Position numbers and translations under genes: made by a program. Of a stretch of DNA of 22,029 bases, positions 8,510-15,142 are shown piece after piece. The stretch spans positions 1 through 22,029 of the forward strand of contig CAZAED010000024.1 in the NCBI GenBank assembly GCA_964484145.1, read 5' to 3'. Source of the stretch: JAEUSF01 sp964484145 (GTDB lineage Bacteria; Patescibacteriota; Doudnabacteria; UBA920). A model generated the notes under the pieces. The model was given only the letters and a program-made list of their open reading frames with translations, searched no databases and was not told the DNA's origin. Within the stretch, counting starts at the first letter, position 1, and the number at the start of each line of letters is the position of its first letter.

Positions 8510-10306
8510 ATGTCTGAACAAAAAAACATTCGCAATTTTTGCATTATTGCACATATTGACCATGGTAAAAGCACCTTGGCCGATAGACTTTTAGAAATTA
8601 CTCATACTGTACAGAAGCGCGATATGAAAGCGCAGCTGCTTGACCAAATGGATTTGGAAAGAGAGCGCGGCATAACCATTAAGTTACAACCAGTTCGTAT
8701 GAACTATAAACTGGACGATGTTGATTATGTTTTAAATTTGATAGATACCCCCGGGCATGTGGATTTTACATATGAGGTGTCACGATCGCTCGCGTGTTGT
8801 GAGGGTGCTATTCTAGTTGTAGATAGCACGCAAGGCATAGAGGCCCAAACTTTAGCGAACGTGTATTTGGCGCTTGAGCATGACTTGACCATCATCCCCA
8901 TTGTAAATAAAATCGACCTCCCCAATTCCGACCGTAAAAAAACTGCAGAAGAACTTAAAACCGCGTTTGGTTTTACGGACGAAGAAATTTTGTACGCTAG
9001 TGGTAAAACCGGTGAAGGCGTGGAAGATATTATAAAAGAAGTCATAAAAAAAGTCCCTGCGCCAAAGGGCGACCCAACTAAACCTGTTACTGCTTTAATT
9101 TTTGACTCTATTTACGACATTCACCGCGGCGTTGTAGCTTACGTTCGCGTTTTTGACGGCGAACTTTTTCCCAGGGAGAAGATTTATATGATAGGCTCGG
9201 ACACCGAAAGTGAAACTCTTGAAATAGGTTACTTTAAACCAAAAATGGAACGGGGAGGGGAAATTTTAACCGGAGAGGTGGGTTATATAGTCACCGGCCT
9301 TCGGGACGTTTCTAAAGCCCGCGTAGGTGACACCATAACCCTATTTGAAGGCCGCCAAACCGCCAAAGCCCTTCCTGGCTATAAACATGTTAAGCCAATG
9401 GTTTACGCGACCATATTCCCAGTTTCGGGCGACGACTATCCAATTCTAAGAGAAGGTATGGGCAAGCTAAAGCTTTCCGATGCTGCTTTAGAATTTGAAC
9501 CTATAAATATTCCTTCCATAGGATTCGGCTTCCGAACAGGCTTCCTTGGGCTACTCCATATGGATATTGTGCAAGAAAGACTTACCCGCGAATATAATCT
9601 TGATCTCATATTAACCGCGCCAAGCGTAGCATACAGAATAGAAAAAACCGACAACAAAGAATTCTACATTCACAACCCGGCGGAAATGCCTGACGCAAGC
9701 GTAATAAAAAATATTTGGGAACCCTGGATGACTGTAAATATTTTAACTCCAAGCGACTACATTGGCCCCATAATGGAAATTGCAAACCAGCGCCGCGCAA
9801 TAAGTAAAGATATAAAATACATTGGTGCCACCCGCGTAGATATGTCTTTTGAAATGCCTTTAGCAAACATAATTATCGACTTTTACGACAAGCTAAAAAG
9901 TGTCTCTTCCGGTTACGCTTCCCTTAACTATGAATTTATAGAAGAAAGAATAGGGGATTTAGTTAAGGTAGATATTCTAGTAGCCAACGAACCCGTAGCC
10001 GCCCTTTCTGCAATAATGCATAGGTCTACTGCCGCCAACGACGGCAAAGAACTAGCAGAAAAACTTAAAACCCTTATTCCAAAACACCAATTCGAAATAG
10101 CCATTCAAGCCGCCATAGGCGGTAAAATAATAGCCCGCGAAACCATAAGCGCCCTCCGCAAAGACGTAACCGGCTACCTGTACGGTGGCGACGTAACCAG
10201 AAAAATGAAGCTTCTAAATAAACAAAAAAAAGGTAAGAAAAGAATGAAGCAAATCGGCCGCGTAGAAATCCCCCAGGAAGCGTTTTTAGCTGTGCTAAAA
10301 AAATAA
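8510..10306 (+). CDS. lepA: Elongation factor 4 (LepA GTPase)
   Basis: This is a ribosome-associated translational GTPase that affects elongation and ribosome assembly. The 598 residues match the family length. The G domain has AHIDHGKST (14-22), RGITI (53-57), DTPGH (79-83) and NKID (133-136). The middle carries the EF-G-like domains with PMVYATIFPVSGDDYPILREG. The C-terminal LepA-specific domain is intact, with LYGGDVTRKMKLLNKQKKGK and KRMKQIGRVEIPQEAF at the end. The start is fixed by MSEQKNIRNFCIIAHIDHGK, which matches the usual N-terminus. It is transcribed alone from its own promoter after the murJ terminator. Confidence 0.97.
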   Translation: MSEQKNIRNFCIIAHIDHGKSTLADRLLEITHTVQKRDMKAQLLDQMDLERERGITIKLQPVRMNYKLDDVDYVLNLIDTPGHVDFTYEVSRSLACCEGAILVVDSTQGIEAQTLANVYLALEHDLTIIPIVNKIDLPNSDRKKTAEELKTAFGFTDEEILYASGKTGEGVEDIIKEVIKKVPAPKGDPTKPVTALIFDSIYDIHRGVVAYVRVFDGELFPREKIYMIGSDTESETLEIGYFKPKMERGGEILTGEVGYIVTGLRDVSKARVGDTITLFEGRQTAKALPGYKHVKPMVYATIFPVSGDDYPILREGMGKLKLSDAALEFEPINIPSIGFGFRTGFLGLLHMDIVQERLTREYNLDLILTAPSVAYRIEKTDNKEFYIHNPAEMPDASVIKNIWEPWMTVNILTPSDYIGPIMEIANQRRAISKDIKYIGATRVDMSFEMPLANIIIDFYDKLKSVSSGYASLNYEFIEERIGDLVKVDILVANEPVAALSAIMHRSTAANDGKELAEKLKTLIPKHQFEIAIQAAIGGKIIARETISALRKDVTGYLYGGDVTRKMKLLNKQKKGKKRMKQIGRVEIPQEAFLAVLKK

Positions 10307-10314
10307 TTTTTTAA

Positions 10315-10482
10315 ATATGGAGTTTCAAGGAAGGCTCAGAGGTATATATCCAAAAAGACTGGATACGTAAAGATTTTGAATTTAACGAAGAGTTGGTAAA
10401 AAAACAGGCAGCTGAATACGAAGCAGAAATAAAAGCAACGGCAAAAAAGTTATTGGATAATTTTGCAAACTTAACTATGTAG
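10315..10482 (+). pseudogene. Start-less 55-codon gene remnant
   Basis: Directly after an in-frame stop at 10312 there are 55 open codons ending in TAG, beginning with Trp-Ser-Phe-Lys-Glu-Gly. Codon usage is like the real genes here (Lys/Glu-rich, amphipathic: KDWIRKDFEFNEELVKKQAA). There is no ATG, GTG or TTG in its first 26 codons, and an ATG at 10317 lies in another frame. It looks like the C-terminal scrap of a decayed gene, or one broken by a frameshift near its start. No family is recognised, and it could also be fortuitous. Confidence 0.35.
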
Positions 10483-10548
10483 TTTTTAGTAACAGTGTTC
10501 CGGTACGCTGTAACACGAAAAATATTAAAACTAAGAAGAAAGAAAACT

Positions 10549-11382
10549 ATGTCAGGAAACAAAGAAATAAACCCTATGTACACAGAATCTAGTCAGGCTA
10601 TGGATTCCGAAATTAAACGAATGCAGGAACTTGAGTGGCCTTTAAGAGCTTCGGGTGTAATGCTGCCTAAAAATTTAAATGGGCAAAAGGTTGCTGATAT
10701 TGGCGCTGGCCCAAACACAAGCTTAAGAAGCTTGGTTGAGGCTAGGGGAGGAAATTTTGTGCCTTTAGATAAAAACTTGAAAATGACGGAAGCTCAAAGC
10801 AAAGCTGGAGAGAGCGTGCAAGGCGATATTACCCAGTTGCCCTTTAGAGATGGCAGCGTAGACATTGTTCACTCGAGATTTGTTTTAATGAATTTAAACG
10901 AAAACTTAAGGCCTACTGCTTTAAAAGAGTTGGCTCGGGTGGGTAAAGAAGTTGTAATACTAGATTACGACTGGGCTGCCTTTGAATCTAATGAACCAAG
11001 TGTAAAAAAGTTTATTGGCATCGGTAAAGCTTTGGGCATTTTAGCAGGCAGCGATTTATATTTTGGTGAAAAGTTAAAAGGGTTTGTGCAGGAAAATTTA
11101 AACATTAACCCAACAGAAATACGCCAGGTAATTTTCAACGACGGACCTATAAAGGACTATAAAACTTTAACAAGACTAGCTGAAAGCATGCTTGGTTTGG
11201 CTAAAAATTTGTTAAATATTTATGTACACGAAGAAATGAAAAAGAAACTGAATATTTATATTGAGGACTTAGTTGAGCTTACGAAAATTTTTGGTGAATT
11301 TAGTGAAAACCCTGACCAAGCACAAACTTTTATTTCACCCGATATTGTTGGTGTGAGCTTTAAGAGTAATAAAAACGTGTAA
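10549..11382 (+). CDS. Class I SAM-dependent methyltransferase
   Basis: This is a 277-residue protein of the Methyltransf_11 type. Motif I is VADIGAGPN (48-56, the SAM-binding Gly loop). An acidic residue closes the next strand (VPLDKN, 71-76), and GDITQLPFRDGSVDIVHSRFVLMNL (92-116) covers motifs II-III. The substrate is unknown; the C-terminal half is helical and not recognised. I chose the ATG at 10549 over the GTG at 10495, which would only add a basic 18-residue stretch. It stands alone between the remnant after lepA and a DUF1905 gene, with no clear ribosome-binding site. Confidence 0.85.
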   Translation: MSGNKEINPMYTESSQAMDSEIKRMQELEWPLRASGVMLPKNLNGQKVADIGAGPNTSLRSLVEARGGNFVPLDKNLKMTEAQSKAGESVQGDITQLPFRDGSVDIVHSRFVLMNLNENLRPTALKELARVGKEVVILDYDWAAFESNEPSVKKFIGIGKALGILAGSDLYFGEKLKGFVQENLNINPTEIRQVIFNDGPIKDYKTLTRLAESMLGLAKNLLNIYVHEEMKKKLNIYIEDLVELTKIFGEFSENPDQAQTFISPDIVGVSFKSNKNV

Positions 11383-11433
11383 CGGTAGAAAAAAGGTGAC
11401 ACTACCCATTATTCAGAGCGATTTGAAATTTAA

Positions 11434-11730
11434 ATGTCATTTGACTTCAAAACCAAAGTTTGGGTTTACCCTGGTATGGCTGGGTGGCATTTTGTTAGTG
11501 TACCAGTTGGTGTAACCAAGAAAATAGACAAAATTTATTCCGACTTTAAACGTGGTTTTGGGTCGTTAAAGGTTATGGTAACTGTAGGGGAGACTAGCTG
11601 GAAGACATCTATTTTCCCTGACAAGAAAACCGGGACTTACTTACTACCACTTAAAGCGCAAGTGAGGAAAAAGGAGAATATTAAGTCAAAACAAGTAATT
11701 GAACTGGCAATCAAACTGCTGGCCGATTAA
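11434..11730 (+). CDS. DUF1905 domain protein
   Basis: This 98-residue protein is the whole of a DUF1905 domain, a small beta-barrel family of unknown function. Recognisable features are the N-terminal KVWVYPGMAGWHFVSVPVGV segment (8-27), FGSLKVMVTVGETSWKTSIF (42-61), and PDKKTGTYLLPLKAQVRKKE (62-81). In other bacteria the domain also occurs in longer proteins. There is no signal peptide, so it is cytoplasmic. It is monocistronic here, with the cold-shock gene's own promoter downstream. Confidence 0.85.
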   Translation: MSFDFKTKVWVYPGMAGWHFVSVPVGVTKKIDKIYSDFKRGFGSLKVMVTVGETSWKTSIFPDKKTGTYLLPLKAQVRKKENIKSKQVIELAIKLLAD

Positions 11731-11761
11731 ATTTTTTGCTATATACAAACCCCTTTGTTTA

Positions 11762-11770
11762 TGCTATACT
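11762..11770 (+). promoter_or_regulatory. Extended -10 promoter of the cold-shock gene
   Basis: TGC-TATACT is a near-consensus extended -10. It predicts a start near 11777 and therefore a leader of about 100 bases before the cold-shock ATG. No convincing -35 is seen at normal spacing. Confidence 0.6.
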
Positions 11771-11776
11771 GTATAG

Positions 11777-11879
11777 GCAAATATTTATGTCACAAATCTA
11801 GTCGAATTTCACTAACATATTCACTTTGCTCTCACGAGCGGTGCAAATTTTGCACTTAAATAACTAAATTTAAACTCCC
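11777..11879 (+). promoter_or_regulatory. Long 5' leader of the cold-shock mRNA
   Basis: About 103 untranslated bases precede the cold-shock start codon, unusually long in this compact window. A perfect 6-base-pair hairpin with a 3-base loop (GTGCAA at 11841-11846, TTGCAC at 11850-11855) lies 24 bases before the ATG. Long structured leaders that change fold with temperature are known in cspA mRNAs. A similar role here is inference. Confidence 0.4.
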
Positions 11880-12077
11880 ATGACTGGTGTAATCAAAAAG
11901 AAAACCGATAAAGGTTTTGGTTTTATTACTGTAGCTGGACAAGACAAAGACTTATTTTTTCACAGTAAGTCTTTAGTCGGTGTAACTTTCGAAGAACTTA
12001 ACGAAGGCGACACTGTATCTTTTGAGGTTGAAGAATCTCCTAAGGGTCCTAACGCAGTTAACGTACAAAGAGCATAG
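11880..12077 (+). CDS. Cold-shock domain protein (CspA family)
   Basis: This is a 65-residue single cold-shock domain that binds single-stranded RNA/DNA and melts RNA structure. The RNA-binding motifs are both present: RNP1 KGFGFI (11-16) and RNP2 DLFFH (24-28). The ending GPNAVNVQRA is typical. The length is normal. It is a one-gene unit with its own promoter, long leader and strong terminator, consistent with an abundant and post-transcriptionally regulated mRNA. Confidence 0.96.
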   Translation: MTGVIKKKTDKGFGFITVAGQDKDLFFHSKSLVGVTFEELNEGDTVSFEVEESPKGPNAVNVQRA

Positions 12078-12090
12078 TTTTGCTTTTAAA

Positions 12091-12120
12091 AACCCCGCCT
12101 CGCAAGAGGTGGGGTTTTTT
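12091..12120 (+). terminator. Intrinsic terminator after the cold-shock gene
   Basis: An 11-base-pair stem (12091-12101 with 12106-12116, one G-U pair) is capped by a GCAA tetraloop and followed by a run of T. It is among the strongest terminators in the window. Confidence 0.92.
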
Positions 12121-12151
12121 GTATTTAAAATTATGAATAAAAAAATAAAAG

Positions 12152-12160
12152 TGATACTAT
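12152..12160 (+). promoter_or_regulatory. Extended -10 promoter of the GC-rich orphan gene
   Basis: TGA-TACTAT fits TGn-TAnnnT. The predicted start is near 12167, leaving a short leader that contains a full Shine-Dalgarno. Confidence 0.45.
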
Positions 12161-12173
12161 GTTTGTAAGATTA

Positions 12174-12182
12174 GGGAGGTGA
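12174..12182 (+). promoter_or_regulatory. Strong Shine-Dalgarno
   Basis: GGGAGGTGA lies six bases (counted from GGAGG) before the ATG at 12186. It is the only near-perfect Shine-Dalgarno in the window and fixes the start of the following gene. Most neighbours have none. Confidence 0.8.
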
Positions 12183-12185
12183 ATA

Positions 12186-12656
12186 ATGAAGCAGGATCGG
12201 CATTGCGATCGGCATCACATACCGCCACAGAATCCGGATTCAGTCGCGAAGCTGCCAAAGCGCATAAAGCCTAAGCACCTGGCCTCCCTAACAAAACTTT
12301 TTGGGGAGAATCGCACCTACCGGGAGTGCAAAAAGATTTTGTGGAAAGATTGGTGGAGTCCAGAGATTCTTGAGAAAAGACCAGATCTTAGGCCCAAGAA
12401 GCTGAGAGCGAAAGTGGGTGATACCGGGCCTAGGTTCACCGTCCTCATAGACAGAGGGCTTCACGAAGCCTACCACGGAATTTTTGCCGCAGCGCCAAGC
12501 TTTAGGCAAGCCTGCCAGATCCTGTGGTTCTGGATTGAAGCGACTAGCCAAAAGCAAGTGCACTTTCCAATAATGTGTGATATGTCCCGCATTGTGCCGC
12601 GCTGTATTGGTTCTTGCTCAGAGTGCAGGGCAAATGCCGAACAACAAGTGGCCTAA
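12186..12656 (+). CDS. GC-rich Cys/His-rich protein, possibly HNH-like, function unknown
   Basis: This is a 156-residue protein not assigned to a family. The N-terminus has CDRHHIPP (7-14). The middle has a LHEAYHGIF segment (92-100) with two His spaced like metal ligands, and the C-terminus has clustered cysteines in CIGSCSEC (140-147). A HHxxP start followed by a later HxxxH-xF helix recalls a loose HNH-like group of small proteins in CPR genomes, but I cannot confirm that. Codon use is clearly more GC-rich than its neighbours. It has its own promoter, strong ribosome-binding site and terminator, so it is expressed alone. Recent acquisition by transfer is plausible (inference). Confidence 0.75.
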   Translation: MKQDRHCDRHHIPPQNPDSVAKLPKRIKPKHLASLTKLFGENRTYRECKKILWKDWWSPEILEKRPDLRPKKLRAKVGDTGPRFTVLIDRGLHEAYHGIFAAAPSFRQACQILWFWIEATSQKQVHFPIMCDMSRIVPRCIGSCSECRANAEQQVA

Positions 12657-12664
12657 ACCGCCCT

Positions 12665-12695
12665 AAGGGAACGCTCTTCGTTCCCTTTCTCTTTT
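12665..12695 (+). terminator. Intrinsic terminator after the GC-rich gene
   Basis: A perfect 9-base-pair stem (12665-12673 with 12679-12687) with a CTCTT loop is followed by TTCTCTTTT-type T-rich sequence. Confidence 0.85.
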
Positions 12696-12719
12696 AATAT
12701 GCTAAAGTTTTTAAAAATT

Positions 12720-12728
12720 TGATATACT
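12720..12728 (+). promoter_or_regulatory. Extended -10 promoter of the TspO operon
   Basis: TGA-TATACT is a near-perfect extended -10 ending 8 bases before the ATG at 12737, giving a leader of about two bases. It overlaps the only upstream alternative start (TTG at 12719), which argues against that start. Confidence 0.6.
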
Positions 12729-12736
12729 TAAAATAT

Positions 12737-13198
12737 ATGATATACGCAATATTTATTGTTTTGTGCCAGGCGGCCGGCATTTTTGGAGCGCTCTTTACCA
12801 GAAATTCTATTCAAACCTGGTATAAAGGACTAATTAAACCTTTTTTTAGTCCGCCTAATTGGGTTTTTGGTCCGGTTTGGACTATTCTGTACACGCTTAT
12901 GGGCATAAGTGGCGCCATTTTGTGGCAAAATAGAAACCAAAACCAGAACTCAAAGCTTGCTTTAATATTTTTCTTTATTCAGCTGGCGCTAAACGCCATT
13001 TGGACGCCGCTATTTTTTGGTTCCCACAAACTAGGCTTAGCTTTTGTTGAAATTGTGTTTATGTGGGTGTTTATTTTACTTACTATTATTTTTGCCTGGA
13101 AAGTTAAGCCCGTAGCCGGAGCGCTCTTAATACCGTACTTATTTTGGGTAAGTTTTGCCTCAGCTTTAAATTTTAGTTTGTGTCGATTAAATAAATAA
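12737..13198 (+). CDS. tspO: TspO/MBR family membrane protein
   Basis: TspO proteins are five-helix membrane proteins that bind porphyrins and related ligands; their bacterial role is mostly regulatory or stress-linked. This 153-residue protein has the diagnostic WYKGLIKPFFSPPNWVFGPV (28-47) followed by WTILYTLMGISGAILW, the LNAIWTPLFFGSHKLGLA segment (85-102), and the C-terminal PYLFWVSFASALN (133-145). The length fits the family. I chose the ATG at 12737 because the longer TTG start lies inside the promoter. Its stop overlaps the next ATG (TAATG), so the two genes are translationally coupled. Confidence 0.93.
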   Translation: MIYAIFIVLCQAAGIFGALFTRNSIQTWYKGLIKPFFSPPNWVFGPVWTILYTLMGISGAILWQNRNQNQNSKLALIFFFIQLALNAIWTPLFFGSHKLGLAFVEIVFMWVFILLTIIFAWKVKPVAGALLIPYLFWVSFASALNFSLCRLNK

Positions 13199-13722
13199 TG
13201 AAACTAAAAAAAATAAAAGTTAAAGACAGTTTGCAAATAGGCTATGCGTACACTTTAGTTGAGCCAATGGGCAAAAATTTTGACCCAGAATTTAAGCCCG
13301 AGCTTACACCAAAACAAATGCTGGAGTTAGGAGTGTTTGGAGGCTTGTATTTATATGATTGTCAAAAAGAATTTCCTAAAGAATGGTTTAAAAAGGCTAA
13401 AATGGTAAACGCCGATGTTAGAGTAGAGGAAAATCATAAAAAAGACTTAAACTACTTTGGTGTAAATGCCTCTAAGCCTTTAAAGTATTGGCAGCAGAAA
13501 GGCTGGATACACGAACAAGACCCGCGCGGCTGGTTCCAGTGGTATTGCAGGTATTATTTAGGAAGAAGGACTGAAGACGACCAAAGGCAAATTAAGCGTT
13601 GGAAAGCTATTAAGCGGCATATATCGCAAGTCAGGCTTAATTGCAGGGCAGGGGATCTAAGTTGCAGGCCAAGACAAAGGCAAGCTATTTTACATTGGGC
13701 TTACGATAGCCGTAAAATTTGA
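13198..13722 (+). CDS. Conserved uncharacterised protein rich in Trp/Tyr/Arg motifs
   Basis: This 174-residue soluble protein belongs to a family I recognise as widely conserved but uncharacterised. The sequence is unusually motif-dense: LVEPMGKNFDPEF (20-32), LTPKQMLELGVFGG (36-49), LNYFGVNASKP (84-94), DPRGWFQWYCRYYLGRR (108-124), and the ending CRPRQRQAILHWAYDSRKI (156-174). Four cysteines (55, 117, 149, 156) and a basic C-terminal half could suit nucleic-acid or metal binding, but no function is known to me. Its start overlaps the TspO stop, so it is co-translated with TspO. Its TGA stop doubles as part of the next promoter. Confidence 0.85.
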   Translation: MKLKKIKVKDSLQIGYAYTLVEPMGKNFDPEFKPELTPKQMLELGVFGGLYLYDCQKEFPKEWFKKAKMVNADVRVEENHKKDLNYFGVNASKPLKYWQQKGWIHEQDPRGWFQWYCRYYLGRRTEDDQRQIKRWKAIKRHISQVRLNCRAGDLSCRPRQRQAILHWAYDSRKI

Positions 13723-13728
13723 TATAAT
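13720..13728 (+). promoter_or_regulatory. Extended -10 promoter overlapping a stop codon
   Basis: TGA-TATAAT is a consensus extended -10 in which the TGA is the stop codon of the preceding gene. The predicted start is near 13735, about ten bases before the next ATG. Confidence 0.6.
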
Positions 13729-13744
13729 AAATTTATAAAATAAA

Positions 13745-14209
13745 ATGTCAGTCTATAAAAAACTTTATAACTTAGGCGACAAGCTAGAAGACCGGGTGCG
13801 CGGATATTTTAGCCATTATCCAATTATTTACGCACTTATTGGGGGAGTGGGGATTGTGCTGTTTTGGCGCGGCGTTTGGCACACTATGGACTTTATAATG
13901 TATAAAGTTACCACTTGGCAGGCAGGGGAAGGTAGTATAGATTTGAGCTACGGTCTTTGGTGGGACGGCCCGCTTTCGCTTTTAATAGGAACAGTAATAT
14001 TACTTCTCATAGGAGTTTTTGTTTCAAACTTTATAGGGAACGAAATTATTATTTCAGGGCTTAAGGGCGACAAAAAAGTCGTGGAAAAAACCGAAAGCGA
14101 AGTAAGACTGGAAGCTATGGAGCTAGACGTGGCAAAAAAAGAACTTGACCAGATTGCCAAACAACTTAATAACATAGAACAAATAATTAATAAATCAACT
14201 TTAAAATAA
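13745..14209 (+). CDS. Small membrane protein with two helices and a C-terminal coiled coil
   Basis: This 154-residue protein matches no family I recognise. It has membrane helices at about 26-45 and 75-97, separated by a Trp-rich loop (DLSYGLWWDGPLS, 66-78). A charged heptad-like C-terminal tail follows (about 112-150: Glu/Lys-rich, VAKKELDQIAKQLNNIEQII) that probably forms a cytoplasmic coiled coil. It starts about ten bases after the predicted transcription start, with no Shine-Dalgarno. The next gene, a secreted Cys-rich protein, begins 4 bases after its stop, so they form a two-gene operon and may act together at the membrane. Confidence 0.82.
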   Translation: MSVYKKLYNLGDKLEDRVRGYFSHYPIIYALIGGVGIVLFWRGVWHTMDFIMYKVTTWQAGEGSIDLSYGLWWDGPLSLLIGTVILLLIGVFVSNFIGNEIIISGLKGDKKVVEKTESEVRLEAMELDVAKKELDQIAKQLNNIEQIINKSTLK

Positions 14210-14213
14210 ATTT

Positions 14214-14945
14214 ATGGAACCAAACGAACAACAACCCCAAAGCGATCAAAGTAAAAAAAGCAACAAAACACTGCCAATTGCAATTGCAATAGTTGTTTTA
14301 TTGCTACTCGGTTGGTATTTTACCAAAGGCTCAGGTAACAAAGCCATGCTAAAGTCAGATGGTGAAGAAACAGGAAAAATGCAAACCCAAAATAACCAAA
14401 ATTCCCCTATGTCTTTAAAAGAGCTTATGTCCGGTAAAGCTCAAAAATGTGAAATGGCTTATGGGGATCAAAATTCTGAAACAAAAGGTTTGGTTTATGT
14501 TTCGGGGGGCAAAATGCGCGGAGATTTTACCACGCAACTTAATGGTAAGGCAGAAATCAGTCACATAATAAACGATGGCAAAACCCAGTATATGTGGACC
14601 GAGGGCTCTACTCAAATGGCTTTTAAAATGTCTTTAGACTCGCTACCTAAAAATACAGACGACTCTACCAACCAAGCCACCAAACAAGCGCTTGACTTTG
14701 AAGCTAAGCATAATTACAAATGCTCAAACTGGAGCGAAAATAGCGCCGAGTTTGAAGTTCCAAGCAACATAAAATTTACCGATTATAGCGAAATGCTAAA
14801 AAGTATACCTGCTGCTCCAGCTCAGGGCGAAACTAAAGCAGGAGCCACCGGATCTGTAGATGTAAAAACTATGCAGTGCGCGGCTTGTAACAGCCTTACC
14901 GGTGAAGACCAAGTTCAGTGTAAGGCTGCATTATCCTGCAAATAG
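14214..14945 (+). CDS. Membrane-anchored Cys-rich extracytoplasmic protein
   Basis: This is a 243-residue protein of unknown function. A polar Gln-rich start is followed by one hydrophobic anchor (20-36). The rest is probably outside the cell. The core (79-140) reads like an LppX/LolA- or DUF4412-like sheet: CEMAYG, then GLVYVSGGKMRGDF, then HIINDGKTQYMWTEG. Six cysteines (79, 170, 222, 225, 236, 242), four of them in the last 22 residues, suggest three disulfides. No lipobox is seen, so it is an N-anchored protein rather than a lipoprotein. It is second in a two-gene operon and is followed by a strong terminator. Confidence 0.82.
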   Translation: MEPNEQQPQSDQSKKSNKTLPIAIAIVVLLLLGWYFTKGSGNKAMLKSDGEETGKMQTQNNQNSPMSLKELMSGKAQKCEMAYGDQNSETKGLVYVSGGKMRGDFTTQLNGKAEISHIINDGKTQYMWTEGSTQMAFKMSLDSLPKNTDDSTNQATKQALDFEAKHNYKCSNWSENSAEFEVPSNIKFTDYSEMLKSIPAAPAQGETKAGATGSVDVKTMQCAACNSLTGEDQVQCKAALSCK

Positions 14946-14955
14946 GTATAATTTT

Positions 14956-14987
14956 AAACCCCCGCCCATTTGATGGACGGGGGTTTT
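14956..14987 (+). terminator. Intrinsic terminator
   Basis: A 9-base-pair GC-rich stem (14956-14964 with 14978-14986), extended by three inner pairs past one C-A mismatch, is followed by a T-run that runs straight into the next promoter. Confidence 0.88.
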
Positions 14988-14988
14988 G

Positions 14989-14997
14989 TGTTAAAAT
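14989..14997 (+). promoter_or_regulatory. Extended -10 promoter of the small-peptide/PH-domain operon
   Basis: TGT-TAAAAT fits an extended -10. The surrounding 15 bases (14984-14998) recur exactly at 15623-15637, before the FtsB-like gene. A second possible -10, TATATT, lies at 15003-15008. Confidence 0.5.
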
Positions 14998-15022
14998 ATG
15001 CTTATATTAATAGAAAAGCAAT

Positions 15023-15142
15023 ATGGCCAAAAATATTTTTAGAAATAGAAAACTTTTAAACCAAATAATGTACGTAATTGCAATTGTTATGATACTTAGC
15101 ATGATAATTTTTACTCTTGGACCTAGTCTAATAACCAAATGA
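15023..15142 (+). CDS. 39-residue single-helix membrane peptide
   Basis: This small ORF has a basic start (MAKNIFRNRKLLNQ) and one hydrophobic helix (about residues 16-33, rich in Ile/Met/Val). Its TGA stop overlaps the ATG of the following PH-domain gene as ATGA. The basic-in orientation, the promoter 25 bases upstream and the stop-start overlap all support real translation. It may be a partner of the downstream membrane protein or simply couple its translation. No family is recognised. Confidence 0.6.
   Translation: MAKNIFRNRKLLNQIMYVIAIVMILSMIIFTLGPSLITK

Noticed and set aside
10495..10548. GTG start giving an 18-residue longer methyltransferase
   Set aside because: The extension is basic and unlike the family N-terminus, and an ATG at 10549 gives a normal protein.
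10311..10583. 90-residue reverse-strand ORF after lepA
   Set aside because: It is the complement of the coding-like remnant and the methyltransferase start; its composition is that of a shadow frame.
12719..12736. TTG start for TspO
   Set aside because: It lies inside the TGA-TATACT promoter, and the ATG at 12737 gives the normal family N-terminus.
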